A stretch of DNA of 42,567 nt from an uncultured Dehalococcoidales bacterium (lineage in GTDB: Bacteria > Chloroflexota > Dehalococcoidia > UBA1151 > UBA1328): contig CAJQSP010000021.1 in NCBI GenBank assembly GCA_905614375.1, forward strand, positions 1 through 42,567. The letters run 5' to 3'. A model generated the notes under the pieces. It was not told where the DNA came from, made no database searches, and was given only the letters and a program-made list of their open reading frames with translations. This document shows positions 28,391-36,400 of this stretch, one piece after another. Position numbers and translations under genes: made by a program. Positions within the stretch are counted from its first letter, which is position 1. Every line of letters starts with the position of its first letter.

Positions 28391-29004
28391 GCTGCGTCTA
28401 CGTTGAGCGATTCTTCAAGTACCGAAAGTACTTCGGAGACGGTCGGTCGATTTTCCGGTTCGTTAGCGATGAGTCGTGCTATCAGGCTGCCGTGGGCGTC
28501 GAATACGAAGCTGGCAGGGCTGGCCTTTCCATCGTCATTAAGATCAAATACCTGCCAGTCACTTGCGACAACGTTTAGTGGGTCCGCGATGAGCGGGAAG
28601 CCGAGAACGAGGTCATCACGCATCTCGATAACCCTGTTCGGCTGATCGGAAACTACCACTACGACGTCAGCCCCTAACTCATCGAATTCTGAAATTTGAG
28701 ATTGAATGAGACGCATCTGAGAGATGTCGAGATCATCGGTCGTGGTTGGAACGAACAGCAGATAAACGGGTGTGACGCCAAGGAGGTCTTCGAGTCGGAT
28801 ATTTTCGCCATCAATAGTCGAAACTGAGAACACTGGCGCTATTGGGAGTAAATCACTATCGGTATGTGCTGTCGTTGGCGTAACAGTTGGAGTCGAGCTA
28901 GGTGCTGCCGTAGGCGTTGGTGCGGGCGCGCTCGAACAGGCAACTGAGGAGAACAGCGCGGTTAGCATCACGATTATCGAGAGTCTTCGGATTTTCACGC
29001 TCAT
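28387..29004 (-). CDS. Redoxin-fold lipoprotein lacking active-site cysteines
   Basis: About 205 residues from ATG at 29004; an upstream in-frame start would add 15 basic residues. The N-terminus is a lipoprotein signal ending SVAC, then a Pro/Thr/Ser linker. The domain follows thioredoxin/peroxiredoxin order: PVFSVSTIDGENIRLEDLLG, PVYLLFVPTTTDDLD, ADVVVVVSDQ, GFPLIADPLNVVASDW, SFVFDAHGSLI. Where catalytic relatives have Cys, this has Thr-Thr-Thr-Asp, and there is no Cys after the lipobox, so peroxidase chemistry is unlikely. It begins 4 bases after the stop of the putative selenoprotein redoxin, suggesting a paired or partner function. Confidence 0.82.
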   Translation of the reverse strand: MSVKIRRLSIIVMLTALFSSVACSSAPAPTPTAAPSSTPTVTPTTAHTDSDLLPIAPVFSVSTIDGENIRLEDLLGVTPVYLLFVPTTTDDLDISQMRLIQSQISEFDELGADVVVVVSDQPNRVIEMRDDLVLGFPLIADPLNVVASDWQVFDLNDDGKASPASFVFDAHGSLIARLIANEPENRPTVSEVLSVLEESLNVDAA

Positions 29005-29008
29005 GAGT

Positions 29009-29665
29009 CTAGCCGAGCTTTTCGACCTGCTCGATGATTTCTTCGGCATCTACTTGGTGTGTCGAGTTTAATCCAACGCTCTGCCAGACAATCTCGCCGT
29101 TAGTGTCGATTAGGAAAACCGAGGCCGAAGCGAGTCCGTCGCCGAACAAGTTGAACACACCGAACTCTTCCGGGACGCTTGGGTCGAGCGCGGAAAATAG
29201 GATCGGAAACTCGTAGCCTTGGGCAGCGGCTAGCGCCGCTGGTCCATCGAGATTGTCGGTGCTGATTGCGAGTATTTGAACACCACTGGCATCGAGTTCA
29301 GCCTGAGATCGTTGCAACTTCCCGAGTTGCCTTCTGCAAAATGTTCACCAGTAAGCTCGGTAGAAAACGACAACAACTGGCTTTTCGCCTCGGAACTGAG
29401 AAAGTGTGTATTCGGCACCTTGGATCGATGGCAGTGTGAAATCACGAGCGGTGCTGGTGACAGGACCGGGCGTGTTGACGAGTGTGGGCTCTGTAGGATC
29501 GGGCATCGCAACTGGAGGCGACGTTGTGGCAGTTTCGGCGGTCATTTCAGGCGCCGGCGATGTAGCAGCAGGAGATTCGGAGCCGCAAGCGAGAGCAAGA
29601 GGGAGCACTGCGATTATAAAGATTGCGATAAACGACCGACTCGTTCCTGGAAGAGCCGAACTCAT
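29009..29665 (-). CDS. Peroxiredoxin-like lipoprotein, probable selenoprotein (in-frame UGA at 29345-29347)
   Basis: One open frame of 218 residues if TGA is read through. The lipoprotein signal ends LALAC (Cys27), then comes a Pro/Thr/Ala linker. The redoxin domain begins ARDFTLPSIQGAEYTLSQFR and VVVVFYRAYW, then TGA, then TFCRRQLGKL, AISTDNLDGP, SVFLIDTNGEIVWQ. Relatives carry YRGxWCPxCRxQL here, so TGA sits exactly at the first Cys, giving U-x-x-C (Sec107, Cys110). The 111 downstream codons are free of stops and frameshifts. A hairpin follows the TGA at SECIS distance. Read without Sec it is a pseudogene or two fragments. Selenocysteine is inferred; no sel genes lie in this window. Confidence 0.75.
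29314..29330 (-). promoter_or_regulatory. Candidate bacterial SECIS hairpin
   Basis: On the minus strand, 14 bases after the TGA, GCAACT (29330-29325) pairs perfectly with AGTTGC (29319-29314) around loop CGGGA. The loop begins 20 nt past the UGA and has G at its second position. Both features fit the published bacterial SECIS description as I recall it (loop roughly 16-37 nt downstream, G among the first two loop bases). The 6-bp stem is short and no lower stem is obvious. Confidence 0.55.
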
Positions 29666-29718
29666 CCGTTTTGTCCGTCCCAGTAGATACGTGTCTGAAT
29701 AGCTACTTATAGCGAAAA

Positions 29719-29739
29719 GCGCAGTCGAATCGACTGCGC
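29719..29739 (-). terminator. Intrinsic terminator downstream of the class V aminotransferase
   Basis: Perfect 9-bp inverted repeat GCGCAGTCG-N3-CGACTGCGC. On the minus strand it is followed by TTTTCGC, 76 bases after the aminotransferase stop. It is also flanked by CTTTCCCGATTTTT on the plus strand and could work both ways. Confidence 0.75.
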
Positions 29740-29814
29740 CTTTCCCGATTTTTCACAGTTAGATGCGGCTGCTGCCAAAAAAGTTATATGGCTGCTGCAT
29801 CCACACATACAAAC

Positions 29815-30915
29815 CTACGAAGTCATTGCCTTCAGGGTTTCTTCTGCAGCCTTCAAAGCCTCATCGATGTGAGCCTTTTCGACCCAACCCATGTGACCAA
29901 CTCGGAAGATCTTCCCGACAAGCGACTTTTGGCCGCCACCGAGAATCACGTTGTAGTCCTTGTTCACTTTTGCCAAGAACGCCTTGCCATCGAGACCTTC
30001 CGGCAATCGTATTGCGGTAACGGTGTTCGACGCGTACTTGGGATCTGGCAGTAGTTCGAGTCCGAGTGCCTTCGCACCGTCGCGAGTGTGCTGCGCTATT
30101 TCATGGTGACGTCCGAATACGTTTTCTATTCCCTCATCGACCATCGACTGCAATGCCACTTCGAGCGTGAACATCACTGTCAGGCAAGGTGTAAACGGCG
30201 GCTGGCCGATTTTGAGATAGTCCTCGTACTGCTGTATATCGAGGTAGTACTTCGGAGTGGTCGATGTGGCGTGAGCCTTCCAAGCCTTCTCCGAGAAAGT
30301 AACCATCGAGATTCCTGGAGGTGAAATCCAGCTCTTCTGCGAAGCGGTGGCAACAACGTCGATGCCCCAAGCGTCGACAGCGATTGGAACGCCACCAGCG
30401 CTCGATACAGCGTCGACAAGGATGAGGGCGTCGGATTCTTCGTGGATGACCTTACATAGGTCTTCCAGCGGGTTGGAGACGCCCGTAGAGCTTTCGTTGT
30501 GGGTGAAGATCACTGCTTTCACGTCGCTCATACCTTTGAGGGTCTCCCGAATCTTGTTGAGATCGGCAGCTTGGCCGAGATCGAAGGAAATGCGAGTGGT
30601 CTCGGCACCGTATGCCTCGGCGATTTCAGCGAATCGTTCCCCAAAGACACCGATGATGATCGATAGAACTTTGTCGCCAGGTGAAATCGTGTTCACCACG
30701 GCAGTTTCCATCGCACCGGTTCCCGACGATGTGATGAAGTACACATCGTTCTTCGTCATGAAAACCGTCTTCAGATTCTTCGTCATGCGATCAAGCATGT
30801 CGGCGTACTCGGGACCTCGGTGATTAATCATCTGCGATCCGGCGATTGCTAGGACATCGTCGGGAAGCGGTACTGGGCCTGGGATTCGAAGATTTGTCTG
30901 GTTCTGGCTACTCAC
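29815..30915 (-). CDS. Class V aminotransferase (alanine/serine-glyoxylate type)
   Basis: 366-residue PLP enzyme. Seen: IPGPVPLPDDVLAI, SSGTGAMETAV (phosphate cup), THNESSTGVSNPL, LVDAVSSAGGVP with PLP-contacting Asp168, and SQKSWISPPG with the likely Schiff-base Lys194. The pattern fits alanine-glyoxylate / serine-glyoxylate / ureidoglycine-glyoxylate aminotransferases; the exact donor cannot be told. The start is GTG at 30915. It appears monocistronic, with a strong hairpin terminator downstream and a 426-base gap upstream. Confidence 0.9.
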   Translation of the reverse strand: MSSQNQTNLRIPGPVPLPDDVLAIAGSQMINHRGPEYADMLDRMTKNLKTVFMTKNDVYFITSSGTGAMETAVVNTISPGDKVLSIIIGVFGERFAEIAEAYGAETTRISFDLGQAADLNKIRETLKGMSDVKAVIFTHNESSTGVSNPLEDLCKVIHEESDALILVDAVSSAGGVPIAVDAWGIDVVATASQKSWISPPGISMVTFSEKAWKAHATSTTPKYYLDIQQYEDYLKIGQPPFTPCLTVMFTLEVALQSMVDEGIENVFGRHHEIAQHTRDGAKALGLELLPDPKYASNTVTAIRLPEGLDGKAFLAKVNKDYNVILGGGQKSLVGKIFRVGHMGWVEKAHIDEALKAAEETLKAMTS

Positions 30916-31341
30916 CGGAGTGCTCGTTTCATACGGATTTTTTTCTAAGAGTTTTTCAAGTTGTGGTCATTCTGGTGATTGTTTTTGCAACCGATCGGCG
31001 AACGACCCGGAAGAATTCTAACTCTCACTATGTAAAACTGCTGTAAATTCAGCGCGACGAGTTAGTGAGGGTGATAGGGCAAAATCTCTAATTGGTTAGA
31101 AGAGGTTTTGTACCGACGGAGAGAATGAATTTGTATAATTTATCGTAGTACTCAGGTGGCCTAGTGAGATCTTATTCGCCCCCATTTGGGATGAAATTAC
31201 GAAACCTTCCCTAGCTTTGTTTAACAAAACTCGGTAGCGATTGGAGATAAATCCACGACGGTTTTCCGCTCGAACGGATTGTCAATTTGCTCCACGAAAT
31301 TTCTAGCCGCTACGAATTAAATTTTGCCCTGACGTTGAAAC
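30916..31341. other. Gene-free region between tyrS and the aminotransferase
   Basis: 426 AT-rich bases with no convincing reading frame. A consensus TATAAT lies at 31134-31139 on the plus strand, preceded by TTG, but no plus-strand gene follows, so a small RNA is possible. A 7-bp inverted repeat CTCACTA/TAGTGAG lies around 31022-31075. TTGACA occurs on the minus strand at 31285-31280 without a matching -10. Nothing was identified as a known RNA. Confidence 0.3.
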
Positions 31342-32655
31342 CTACTCAGCTAGCTTCACTAGGGAGTAGGTTTTACGACCTCGGCGTATTATCATAAGGC
31401 GGCCTTCAATTAGGTCGTTCACTCCAACCGTTCGGCCTGCGTCGGTGATTTGTTCGCCGTTGAGGTACATGCCGCCTTGATCGATGGTGCGTTTTACGTC
31501 TCCACTCGATTTGCCGGCTCCTGCCGATACAGCCATCTCAGAAAAGCGGATGCCTTTACCTGAAAGTTGGTCGCTAGTTACTTCGGTTACTGAAGAATCT
31601 TCGAGAACATCTTCCATTTGATCGGCCGAAAGCCCAGAAATATCTCCGCCGAAGAACGCCTGTGTCACCTTCAGAGCCTGATCGAGTCCGCCCTGACCGT
31701 GAATCGTTCGCGTCACTTCTTGAGCCAGTGCCTTTTGAGCGGTTCGCTTATGAGGTTCTTCGACTACGGATTCCGCTAGTCCACCGATTTGAACTTGGTT
31801 CAGCATGGTGAATAGCTTCACGTAGGGAACAGCGTCGGCATCGGCGACGTTCAAGAAGAATTGGTACAGCTTGTACGGAGAAGTCTCGTTAGGATCGAGC
31901 GTTGGCGCTCCACCAATCGACTTGCCGAACTTTTCTCCATTGGCATTCATTACCAGTGGGTAGGCGATTCCGTGGGCCCGTGGTCGCCCTTCGTAATCGG
32001 CTCCGTGTATTCGACGAATTAGGTCGACTCCACCCAGAATGTTGCCCCATTGATCGCTGCCACCGGCCTGAAAGCCGACGTTATCGCGATCGTAGAGTGT
32101 CAGGAAATCGTACGCCTGAAGCAGTTGGTAGCTGAACTCGGTGAACGAAATTCCGCTGTCTCGACTGAATCGATCTTTCACGGAGTCACGACTCATCATC
32201 GTGTTCACCGTGAAGTGTTTTCCTACGTCACGAAGGAACGATAGAAGATCGGTCTTGCGAAGCCAGTCGGCGTTGTTAACGACCTTGGCTGGATTGGATT
32301 TTACATCGAAATCGAGGAACGGCTCTAGTTGAGCACGAATGGCTTCGACGTTGTAGTCGATATCAGTGACTGACAGAAGCGTACGTTCGTCGGACCGACC
32401 TGAAGGGTCGCCGATCATACCCGTACCACCGCCAACTAGAGCCACTGGCGTGTGACCGTATTGCTGGAGTCGGACGAGTCCCATGATGGCGACGAGGTTA
32501 CCGATGTGGAGGCTACTCGCCGTGGGGTCGAAGCCGTTGTAACAAGTGATTTTTTCAGTTGAAAGAGTGTGCGCTGCGCCCGGGGTGGCGTCGAAGAGCG
32601 CGCCTCGCCATTCTAGGTCTTCAGCTACGTTTTGAAATTCTGTATTGGTTGTCAT
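31342..32655 (-). CDS. tyrS: Tyrosyl-tRNA synthetase
   Basis: Class I synthetase, 437 residues. Seen: YNGFDPTASSLHIGNLVAIM with HIGN (50-53) as the HIGH box, GGGTGMIGDPSGRSDER, QAYDFL and GGSDQWGNI for tyrosine binding, EKFGKSIGGA as the KMSKS box (KFGKS), and a C-terminal S4 RNA-binding domain (GDVKRTIDQGGMYLNGEQI). ATG at 32655. It follows ribF by 56 bases on the same strand, downstream of DAHP synthase and chorismate mutase, so aromatic amino-acid synthesis and tyrosine charging lie together. Confidence 0.97.
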   Translation of the reverse strand: MTTNTEFQNVAEDLEWRGALFDATPGAAHTLSTEKITCYNGFDPTASSLHIGNLVAIMGLVRLQQYGHTPVALVGGGTGMIGDPSGRSDERTLLSVTDIDYNVEAIRAQLEPFLDFDVKSNPAKVVNNADWLRKTDLLSFLRDVGKHFTVNTMMSRDSVKDRFSRDSGISFTEFSYQLLQAYDFLTLYDRDNVGFQAGGSDQWGNILGGVDLIRRIHGADYEGRPRAHGIAYPLVMNANGEKFGKSIGGAPTLDPNETSPYKLYQFFLNVADADAVPYVKLFTMLNQVQIGGLAESVVEEPHKRTAQKALAQEVTRTIHGQGGLDQALKVTQAFFGGDISGLSADQMEDVLEDSSVTEVTSDQLSGKGIRFSEMAVSAGAGKSSGDVKRTIDQGGMYLNGEQITDAGRTVGVNDLIEGRLMIIRRGRKTYSLVKLAE

Positions 32656-32711
32656 CGGATTGTTCTTTTAGGAGTCGTTGGTAGGCTAGAGGATCCAAGT
32701 GCGAAGTTGGG

Positions 32712-33638
32712 CTAGATATTTGCGAGTATTTCTCGGGCCTGGTCAACGTCTTTGTTCATTTGTTCGATTAGTTGTTCGACTGTTTCGAATGCGACTTCGG
32801 CTCTGAGTCGTTGCACGAACTCAAGGTGAAGTCGCTTGGTATAGAGATCACCGTCGAAGTCTAGAAGGAATGCCTCGATAGTGCGACCGCCGTCTGTTTC
32901 GAAGGTTGGGCGTACGCCGATGCTGGTGGCAGCGTGATGTGTCACGTCATCTATCTTGACTAACGTCGCGTAGATGCCGTTATCAGGAACGGTGACTGCG
33001 AATTCGGGTTCGATGTTGGCAGTTGGGAAGCCGATTTCACGTCCGCGCTTCTCGCCGTCGGCGACCACTCCTCGAATCGAGTAGTTTCGACCCAGCATTT
33101 TTGCAGCAAGTTCACAGTTGCCACTGACGATTGCGATTCGGATGACGGAACTTGAAACTGCTTCGCCATCGACAACAATCGACGGAACGCCGATGAATTC
33201 GATATCGGTGTGGGTGTCTGCGGCAGAAAGCTGCTCGACACCTGCACGGTCGGATCCGATCATTGCGCCCGGGCCGAGAATCAGCGATACGAGGCCGATT
33301 CGCTCTTTAAGCGCGCCAATAAAATTATCGGACGATAGCTGTTGAATCGCCGCACTGAAATTTAGTTCGATCACATGATTGATCCCAATCGCTTTCAAGA
33401 TATCTCGGCGAGTTTCGAAATCACTTAGGTACGTGACCTGTTTACTCGGTTTGATAAACGCCCGAGGCTGCTCTCGGAAAACAAAGGCAACTGATTTTGC
33501 GCCGCGCTTAACCGCTTCATCTTCCACTCGTTTTAGGAGTGCAAGATGCCCAAGATGAACTCCGTCGAAGGTACCGATAGTCGCAACTGTAGGGCCTTCA
33601 ATAACGTCTATGGAAGTGAACAGATCAGAAATCGACAT
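32712..33638 (-). CDS. ribF: Bifunctional riboflavin kinase / FAD synthetase
   Basis: Makes FMN, then FAD. 308 residues. An N-terminal adenylyltransferase domain has VATIGTFDGVHLGHLALL (GxFDGxHxGH) and VFREQPRAF; a C-terminal flavokinase domain has REIGFPTANIE and IYATLVKI, with the Glu in ... RTIEAFLLDFDGDLY. Typical length. Starts 57 bases after the DAHP synthase stop, and tyrS follows 56 bases later, suggesting one transcript. Confidence 0.96.
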   Translation of the reverse strand: MSISDLFTSIDVIEGPTVATIGTFDGVHLGHLALLKRVEDEAVKRGAKSVAFVFREQPRAFIKPSKQVTYLSDFETRRDILKAIGINHVIELNFSAAIQQLSSDNFIGALKERIGLVSLILGPGAMIGSDRAGVEQLSAADTHTDIEFIGVPSIVVDGEAVSSSVIRIAIVSGNCELAAKMLGRNYSIRGVVADGEKRGREIGFPTANIEPEFAVTVPDNGIYATLVKIDDVTHHAATSIGVRPTFETDGGRTIEAFLLDFDGDLYTKRLHLEFVQRLRAEVAFETVEQLIEQMNKDVDQAREILANI

Positions 33639-33695
33639 GATCGTCCGTTGCAGAGACTAGCGGTTCGATGAAACCGAACCGCCAATCTCAACTTT

Positions 33696-34733
33696 CTAGC
33701 TAAGGGTGGCGTGTGCCTCGTGAAGCAGCTCTTCGGTAGTCGCCCAGTTGATGCATGCATCAGTGATCGAGACACCGTACTTCAAATCGGCAGGATCGCC
33801 CAGCGACTGGTTGCCCTCGTTGAGGTGGCTTTCCAGCATGAGGCCGATTACGCCCTTGTTGCCGACGGTGCGCTGGCGAATAGCATCACGGAACACGATC
33901 GGCTGTCGGTTGTGATCCTTGTTGCTATTAGCGTGCGAGCAGTCGATAACAACGTTTGGTCGAAGGCCAACACCTTCTAGCAGACTCGATGCCTTTGCTA
34001 CGGTTTCATGATCGTAGTTAGGGCCTGTTGAGCCACCACGAAGAATGAGGTGCTGTGCCTTGTTTCCCGCTGTGTTGACCACGGAGGCTCGACCGTCGAG
34101 GTCGATACCGAGAAATGCGTGTGGTGAACGAGCAGCCATCATTGCGTCGACAGCGATCTGCAAACTTCCGCCTGTGCCGTTCTTGTATCCAATTGGCATT
34201 GAGAGGCCGCTCGCCATCTGTCTGTGAGTCTGGCTTTCAGTCGTTCGAGCACCGATGGCGCCCCACGAAATGAGATCAGCGAGGTACTGAGGAGTGAACG
34301 GATCGAGGAACTCGGTTCCTGCTGCCAGTCCGAGTTTCAGCACTTCTAGAAGGAACGCCCGTGCGCGAGTAAGACCGACCTGCATGTCGAACGTACCGTC
34401 GAGATTAGGGTCGTTTATGAGGCCTTTCCAACCGACAGTCGTGCGGGGTTTTTCGAAGTACACCCGCATTACTACAAGAATCTTGTCTTTTACTTCTTCA
34501 GCTAGAACTGCGAGTTTTTTAGCATATTCGAGTCCGGCTTTTTCATCGTGAATCGAACAAGGTCCAACGAGCATGACCATTCGGTCATCTCGTCCTTGTT
34601 CGATGGATTCGATAGATGATCGTGCGTCGGTAACGACTTTTGCAATTTCAGGAGTGATTGGATGGGAGTCGATGAACGATCGTGGCGAACTGAGCGGCTG
34701 AAGATCGGTGACTCGGATGTTTGACGTAGACAT
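33696..34733 (-). CDS. 3-deoxy-D-arabino-heptulosonate 7-phosphate (DAHP) synthase, class I
   Basis: First committed step of the shikimate pathway, condensing PEP and erythrose 4-phosphate. 345 residues, the E. coli AroF/G/H type. Seen: MVMLVGPCSIHDEKAG (metal Cys), YFEKPRTTVGWKGLINDP, GARTTESQTHRQMASGLSMP, GYKNGTGG, and DCSHANSNKDH with a metal His. The N-terminal extension fits an allosteric, aromatic-amino-acid-regulated form, but which effector cannot be read. An aromatic-rich 52-codon frame lies just upstream on the same strand. The next genes downstream are ribF and tyrS. Confidence 0.95.
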   Translation of the reverse strand: MSTSNIRVTDLQPLSSPRSFIDSHPITPEIAKVVTDARSSIESIEQGRDDRMVMLVGPCSIHDEKAGLEYAKKLAVLAEEVKDKILVVMRVYFEKPRTTVGWKGLINDPNLDGTFDMQVGLTRARAFLLEVLKLGLAAGTEFLDPFTPQYLADLISWGAIGARTTESQTHRQMASGLSMPIGYKNGTGGSLQIAVDAMMAARSPHAFLGIDLDGRASVVNTAGNKAQHLILRGGSTGPNYDHETVAKASSLLEGVGLRPNVVIDCSHANSNKDHNRQPIVFRDAIRQRTVGNKGVIGLMLESHLNEGNQSLGDPADLKYGVSITDACINWATTEELLHEAHATLS

Positions 34734-34872
34734 TGTCGAATTAGGTTTCTATAGAACTAGAAGGTGAAAGGAAATAACCGTGTTCGTGATTCGCTTGGTC
34801 AGGCCGGCTCAGTTGCATGCTGAGGGAAGGAGAGCTTTGTGAATCCAGGGGGCTGCGGACGGTCAGGCAGAT

Positions 34873-35031
34873 CTAGCTGCTATATGAATGTCCGTGCGTA
34901 AACAGCCCGCCGGTATAGCTATAGATAAGATACTCGGCACTGTAAGAAGTTGAACACGAGAATACGAAACCTGCCGAGCGGAAACCGCTGGGACGTGAGA
35001 ATGAGTTTGTCTGTGTGTTACGTTCTGACAT
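34873..35031 (-). CDS. Possible aromatic-rich leader peptide upstream of DAHP synthase
   Basis: ATG at 35031 opens 52 codons ending at TAG 34873-34875. Five Phe and five Tyr (10 of 52 residues) occur in clusters such as GFVFS, TSYSAEYLIYSYT and GHSYSS. It starts just past the aroH stop and ends 139 bases before the DAHP synthase ATG. That composition and position recall attenuation leaders, but no Shine-Dalgarno or clear terminator/antiterminator pair was found, so it may be chance. Confidence 0.25.
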   Translation of the reverse strand: MSERNTQTNSFSRPSGFRSAGFVFSCSTSYSAEYLIYSYTGGLFTHGHSYSS

Positions 35032-35050
35032 GTTTTTAAGAGGTCGCCGT

Positions 35051-35416
35051 TTAAAGATCAGGGCGAAGTTTAGCAGCATCGTTTAGGTAAGCGTGCCGTA
35101 TATCGCTCTGAACCTTGTCAGTATTCCAGAATATAAGTATACGGATGCACTGCGTTAATGCGCCGGGTCGAGCCATCTCGTGTCCACACATAAGCGGAAC
35201 ATCGTTCCAGCCGAATCGTTCGCGTGCTGCAACAGCTGGGAACTCTGCAACGAGATCGGGGCTAGTAGTGAACTGAACTGCGGCGACATCGTCTTGATCG
35301 ATTTCGTTTGCTTCGATCAGTACCGATAACAGCTGTTCGGTTGCTGCAAGAACGTGTTCAGTCGATGTACCGTCGGTGGTTGTAGCGCCTTTGACGCCTC
35401 GAACCTTCGTAGCCAA
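35051..35416 (-). CDS. aroH: Chorismate mutase, AroH type
   Basis: Converts chorismate to prephenate, on the way to Phe and Tyr. 121 residues, the trimeric AroH fold. Seen: KVRGVKGATTTD at the start, VAAVQFTTSPDLVAEFPAVAARE, PLMCGHEM with the active-site region, IRILIFWNTD, and the C-terminal IRHAYLNDAAKLRPDL, all characteristic. The start is TTG at 35416, behind AGGA in GCAGGAAAAAGATTG. It lies 84 bases after trpA and upstream of DAHP synthase. Confidence 0.95.
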   Translation of the reverse strand: MATKVRGVKGATTTDGTSTEHVLAATEQLLSVLIEANEIDQDDVAAVQFTTSPDLVAEFPAVAARERFGWNDVPLMCGHEMARPGALTQCIRILIFWNTDKVQSDIRHAYLNDAAKLRPDL

Positions 35417-35500
35417 TCTTTTTCCTGCCCTTAGAATTAGGAATTTGTGTTTAAATAATTCGGCAATCTTATTTTGGGAATTGCTGGTGATTCTGGCGAC

Positions 35501-36319
35501 CTAGTTTGCCACGACTTTCCGTGGTGTGCCGGGTACGAGCGACTTGATATACGCACCAACTCGGTCGGCTGCCCTTGCCGGATCGCCATCTGATAGGGCA
35601 TTGATCACCTGGCTGCCGATAACTGCTCCATCAGATATTTTTGCCACTTCTGCGACGTGATCTACGTTCGAAACCCCGAATCCAATCGCAATTGGTAGAT
35701 CAGTGAACTTTCGAACATTTAGAACGAGACCTTCAACACGTGACGACATTTTCGCCCGTGCTCCGGTTACTCCGAGTACGGAAATACAGTAAACGAACCC
35801 CTTGGCGCGTTTGCACGCGTATTCGATTGCGTGATCGGTGGATGTGATGGCGATGAGCGGTATTAACGAAATACCATATTGGTCGCAAGCATCCTGAAGC
35901 GGTCCGGCCTCAGCCGCAGGTAGATCGGCGGCGATAATTCCATCGAGACCGACTTCGACTCCGGCTGCGCAGTACTCGCCGAGTCCCATGTTGAGGATAG
36001 TGTTGTAGTAGCCCATGAAGACGATAGGTACATCGATTCCGTCAGCACGAATTTCTTTGACAGCATTGAAACAAAATTCAGGAGTTACTCCGTTTTGCAA
36101 AGCACGATGTCCTGAGGCTTGAATTGTTGGGCCGTCGCCAAGCGGGTCGCTGAAAGGTACGCCTAGCTCGACTACATCTGCGCCGGCATCGACCAGGGAT
36201 CGAACGATCTCAGTCGTTTGGCCCAGCTCAGGAAATCCAATGGTGACATAAGGAACTAGGGCAATACGGCCTTCTGCTTTTGCCTTATCGAATGCTTCTC
36301 GAATTCTGTCGATTGCCAT
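35501..36319 (-). CDS. trpA: Tryptophan synthase alpha subunit
   Basis: Cleaves indole-3-glycerol phosphate to indole. 272 residues. Seen: VPYVTIGFPELGQT, ELGVPFSDPLGDGPTIQASG with catalytic Glu51 and Asp62, GYYNTILNMG, and the phosphate site IGFGVSN. trpB and the other trp genes are not in the window, so it is detached from a classical trp operon and instead heads an aromatic group with aroH, DAHP synthase and, further on, tyrS. Confidence 0.97.
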   Translation of the reverse strand: MAIDRIREAFDKAKAEGRIALVPYVTIGFPELGQTTEIVRSLVDAGADVVELGVPFSDPLGDGPTIQASGHRALQNGVTPEFCFNAVKEIRADGIDVPIVFMGYYNTILNMGLGEYCAAGVEVGLDGIIAADLPAAEAGPLQDACDQYGISLIPLIAITSTDHAIEYACKRAKGFVYCISVLGVTGARAKMSSRVEGLVLNVRKFTDLPIAIGFGVSNVDHVAEVAKISDGAVIGSQVINALSDGDPARAADRVGAYIKSLVPGTPRKVVAN

Positions 36320-36400
36320 GTGGCTGGGTAGTTCCTTATTTGATCGCAGGATGATTCTGCGAGAGCGATAAACGGCTTGGGTACTTGATCGAGTTTCCGA

